From NCBI GenBank assembly GCA_902805755.1, contig CADCUA010000295.1:1-8254 (forward strand): a stretch of DNA of 8,254 nt, given 5' to 3'. The notes under the pieces were generated by a model. The model ran no database searches, was not told the DNA's origin, and saw only the letters and a list, made by a program, of their open reading frames with translations. Positions 7,235 to 8,254 of this stretch are shown piece after piece. How positions within the stretch are numbered: position 1 is the first letter of the stretch; every line of letters starts with the position of its first letter. The translations under genes and the position numbers were made by a program. The stretch is from an uncultured Lysobacter sp. (GTDB taxonomy: Bacteria > Pseudomonadota > Gammaproteobacteria > Xanthomonadales > Xanthomonadaceae).

Positions 7235-8182
7235 ATGCCGCTCGATATCGTGGTCGTAATGGATCCGATCGGATCGATTACGACCTACAAGGATTCCACG
7301 TTCGCCATGCTGCTCGAAGCCCAGCGCCGCGGGCATCGACTGCTTTACGTGCAGCCGGGCGGCCTTTCGGTGCGCGATGGTGTCGCACACGCAAGAGTGT
7401 CGCCGCTGCGTGTTACAGATAGCGCGACCCGGTGGTTCGAGCTGGAATCAGCGTCACAGATCACACTGGGCAGCGGTCACGTCGTGCTGATGCGCAAGGA
7501 CCCGCCGGTCGACAGCGAATACATCCACGACACCCAGGTGCTCGGGCTTGCGCAGTCGGCCGGTGCGCTCGTGGTCAATGATCCGCAGGGGCTGCGCGAT
7601 TACAACGAGAAGCTCGCGGCGCTGCTGTTCCCGCAGTGCTGCCCGCCGACGCTGGTCAGTCGTGATGCGAGCGAGCTGAAGGCGTTTGTTGCCGAGCACG
7701 GAAAAGCAGTGCTCAAGCCACTCGATGGCATGGGCGGGCGTTCGATCTTCCGCGCCGACCATGGCGACGCGAACGTCAACGTGATCCTGGAGACGCTTAC
7801 CGACGGCGGCCGCCATCTCGCAATGGCGCAGCGCTTCCTGCCGGGGATCACCGAGGGCGACAAGCGCATCCTGCTGGTCGATGGCGAGCCGGTGGACTAT
7901 TGCCTCGCGCGCATCCCTCAGGGCGACGAGTTCCGCGGCAACCTGGCTGCCGGTGGTCGCGGCGAAGGCCGGCCGCTGAGCGAACGCGATCGCTGGATCG
8001 CCGCGCAGGTCGGGCCGGAGATGAAGCGGCGCGGCATGGTGTTCGTCGGCCTTGATGTGATCGGCGAACATCTCACCGAAGTGAACGTCACCAGCCCCAC
8101 CTGCATTCGCGAACTCGACGCACAGTTCGGCCTGAACATTGCCGGCACACTGTTCGATGCGATCGAGGCGCGCGTGCGCTGA
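7235..8182 (+). CDS. gshB: Glutathione synthase (ATP-grasp)
   Basis: A 315-residue cytoplasmic enzyme that joins gamma-glutamylcysteine and glycine with ATP to make glutathione, the second step of the pathway. Length is normal for bacterial GshB. The N terminus has the family signature MDPIGSITTYKDSTFAMLLEA (split: M9-D10-P11, K19-D20-S21, then F-A-M-L-L-E-A). LMRKDPPVDSEYI at about 85-97 and NDPQGLRDYNEKL at about 115-127 follow. The ATP-grasp core shows VLKPLDGMGGRSIFR at 159-173, the metal- and substrate-binding E-G-D-K-R-I-L-L at about 207-214, R-G-N-L-A-A-G-G-R-G-E near 244-254, and F-V-G-L-D-V-I-G to E-V-N-V-T-S-P-T at 280-298. It is divergent from pilG, the arrangement also seen in Pseudomonas. 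No functional link to pili is implied by the sequence. Confidence 0.96.
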   Translation: MPLDIVVVMDPIGSITTYKDSTFAMLLEAQRRGHRLLYVQPGGLSVRDGVAHARVSPLRVTDSATRWFELESASQITLGSGHVVLMRKDPPVDSEYIHDTQVLGLAQSAGALVVNDPQGLRDYNEKLAALLFPQCCPPTLVSRDASELKAFVAEHGKAVLKPLDGMGGRSIFRADHGDANVNVILETLTDGGRHLAMAQRFLPGITEGDKRILLVDGEPVDYCLARIPQGDEFRGNLAAGGRGEGRPLSERDRWIAAQVGPEMKRRGMVFVGLDVIGEHLTEVNVTSPTCIRELDAQFGLNIAGTLFDAIEARVR

Positions 8183-8207
8183 GTCAACCCGTCACACCCG
8201 TCTCGCC

Positions 8208-8226
8208 GGCCGGCCCATCGCCGGCC
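8208..8226. other. GC hairpin after gshB
   Basis: Perfect 7-bp arms ggccggc (8208-8214) and gccggcc (8220-8226) with a 5-nt loop, 25 bp after the gshB stop. No T-run follows, so it is not a standard intrinsic terminator. It may be a stabilising 3' stem or a chance GC palindrome. Confidence 0.45.
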
Positions 8227-8228
8227 CG

Positions 8229-8254
8229 ATGACCCTCCCGCGGACACCAGCACC
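8229..8254 (+). CDS. Possible first codons of a gene downstream of gshB, partial
   Basis: An ATG at 8229 opens a frame (M-T-L-P-R-T-P-A) that runs off the window. It has no Shine-Dalgarno sequence and directly follows a GC hairpin, which argues against efficient initiation here. In Pseudomonas, and as I recall in Xylella, a tonB-family gene (tonB3 in Pseudomonas, needed for twitching) follows gshB, and a proline-rich start would fit. The eight codons cannot establish identity, and the true start may lie beyond the edge. Confidence 0.2.

Overview
The window is GC-rich chromosomal DNA from a gammaproteobacterium. The most likely home is the Lysobacterales (Xanthomonadales). The gene order gshB, then divergent pilG-pilH-pilI-pilJ-chpA, is the conserved Pil-Chp twitching-motility locus. 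A pilK methyltransferase gene is missing between pilJ and chpA, unlike the Pseudomonas arrangement and as I recall for Xanthomonas and Xylella. The order-level assignment is inference from synteny and protein resemblance.

Layout, right to left. A divergent intergenic region (7053-7234) carries a strong sigma70-type promoter reading left (perfect TTGACA, 17-bp spacer, AATAAA) and a weaker promoter candidate reading right. Leftward (minus strand) come pilG (single-domain response regulator), pilH (second single-domain response regulator), pilI (CheW-like adaptor), pilJ (methyl-accepting chemoreceptor) and chpA (hybrid CheA-like kinase). ChpA runs off the left edge after 1119 codons. Rightward lies gshB (glutathione synthase), followed by 72 nt with a GC hairpin and perhaps the first codons of another gene. 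No gene-free stretch exceeds 300 bases.

How the genes work together. PilJ senses a surface or pilus-linked signal in the periplasm and inner membrane. PilI couples it to the ChpA kinase. Phosphate passes through the ChpA histidine-phosphotransfer (Hpt) modules to PilG and PilH, which set type IV pilus extension and retraction and, in Pseudomonas, cAMP signalling. GshB is a metabolic neighbour, not a known pathway member.

The most unusual feature is in ChpA. After an N-terminal array of active-looking and degenerate Hpt modules, about 166 residues up to the window edge are an almost pure pentapeptide repeat of consensus x-E-A-E-R (x = L, I, V or A), encoded by 15-bp tandem DNA repeats that also carry 60-bp and 105-bp duplications. 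A five-residue period does not make a coiled-coil stripe but does allow dense Glu-Arg pairing. I infer a long, rigid single alpha helix, or at least a length-variable charged linker. Other points of note are a strong two-tier hairpin just after the pilH stop, a GC-rich dyad just upstream of the chpA ribosome-binding site, and the absence of pilK.
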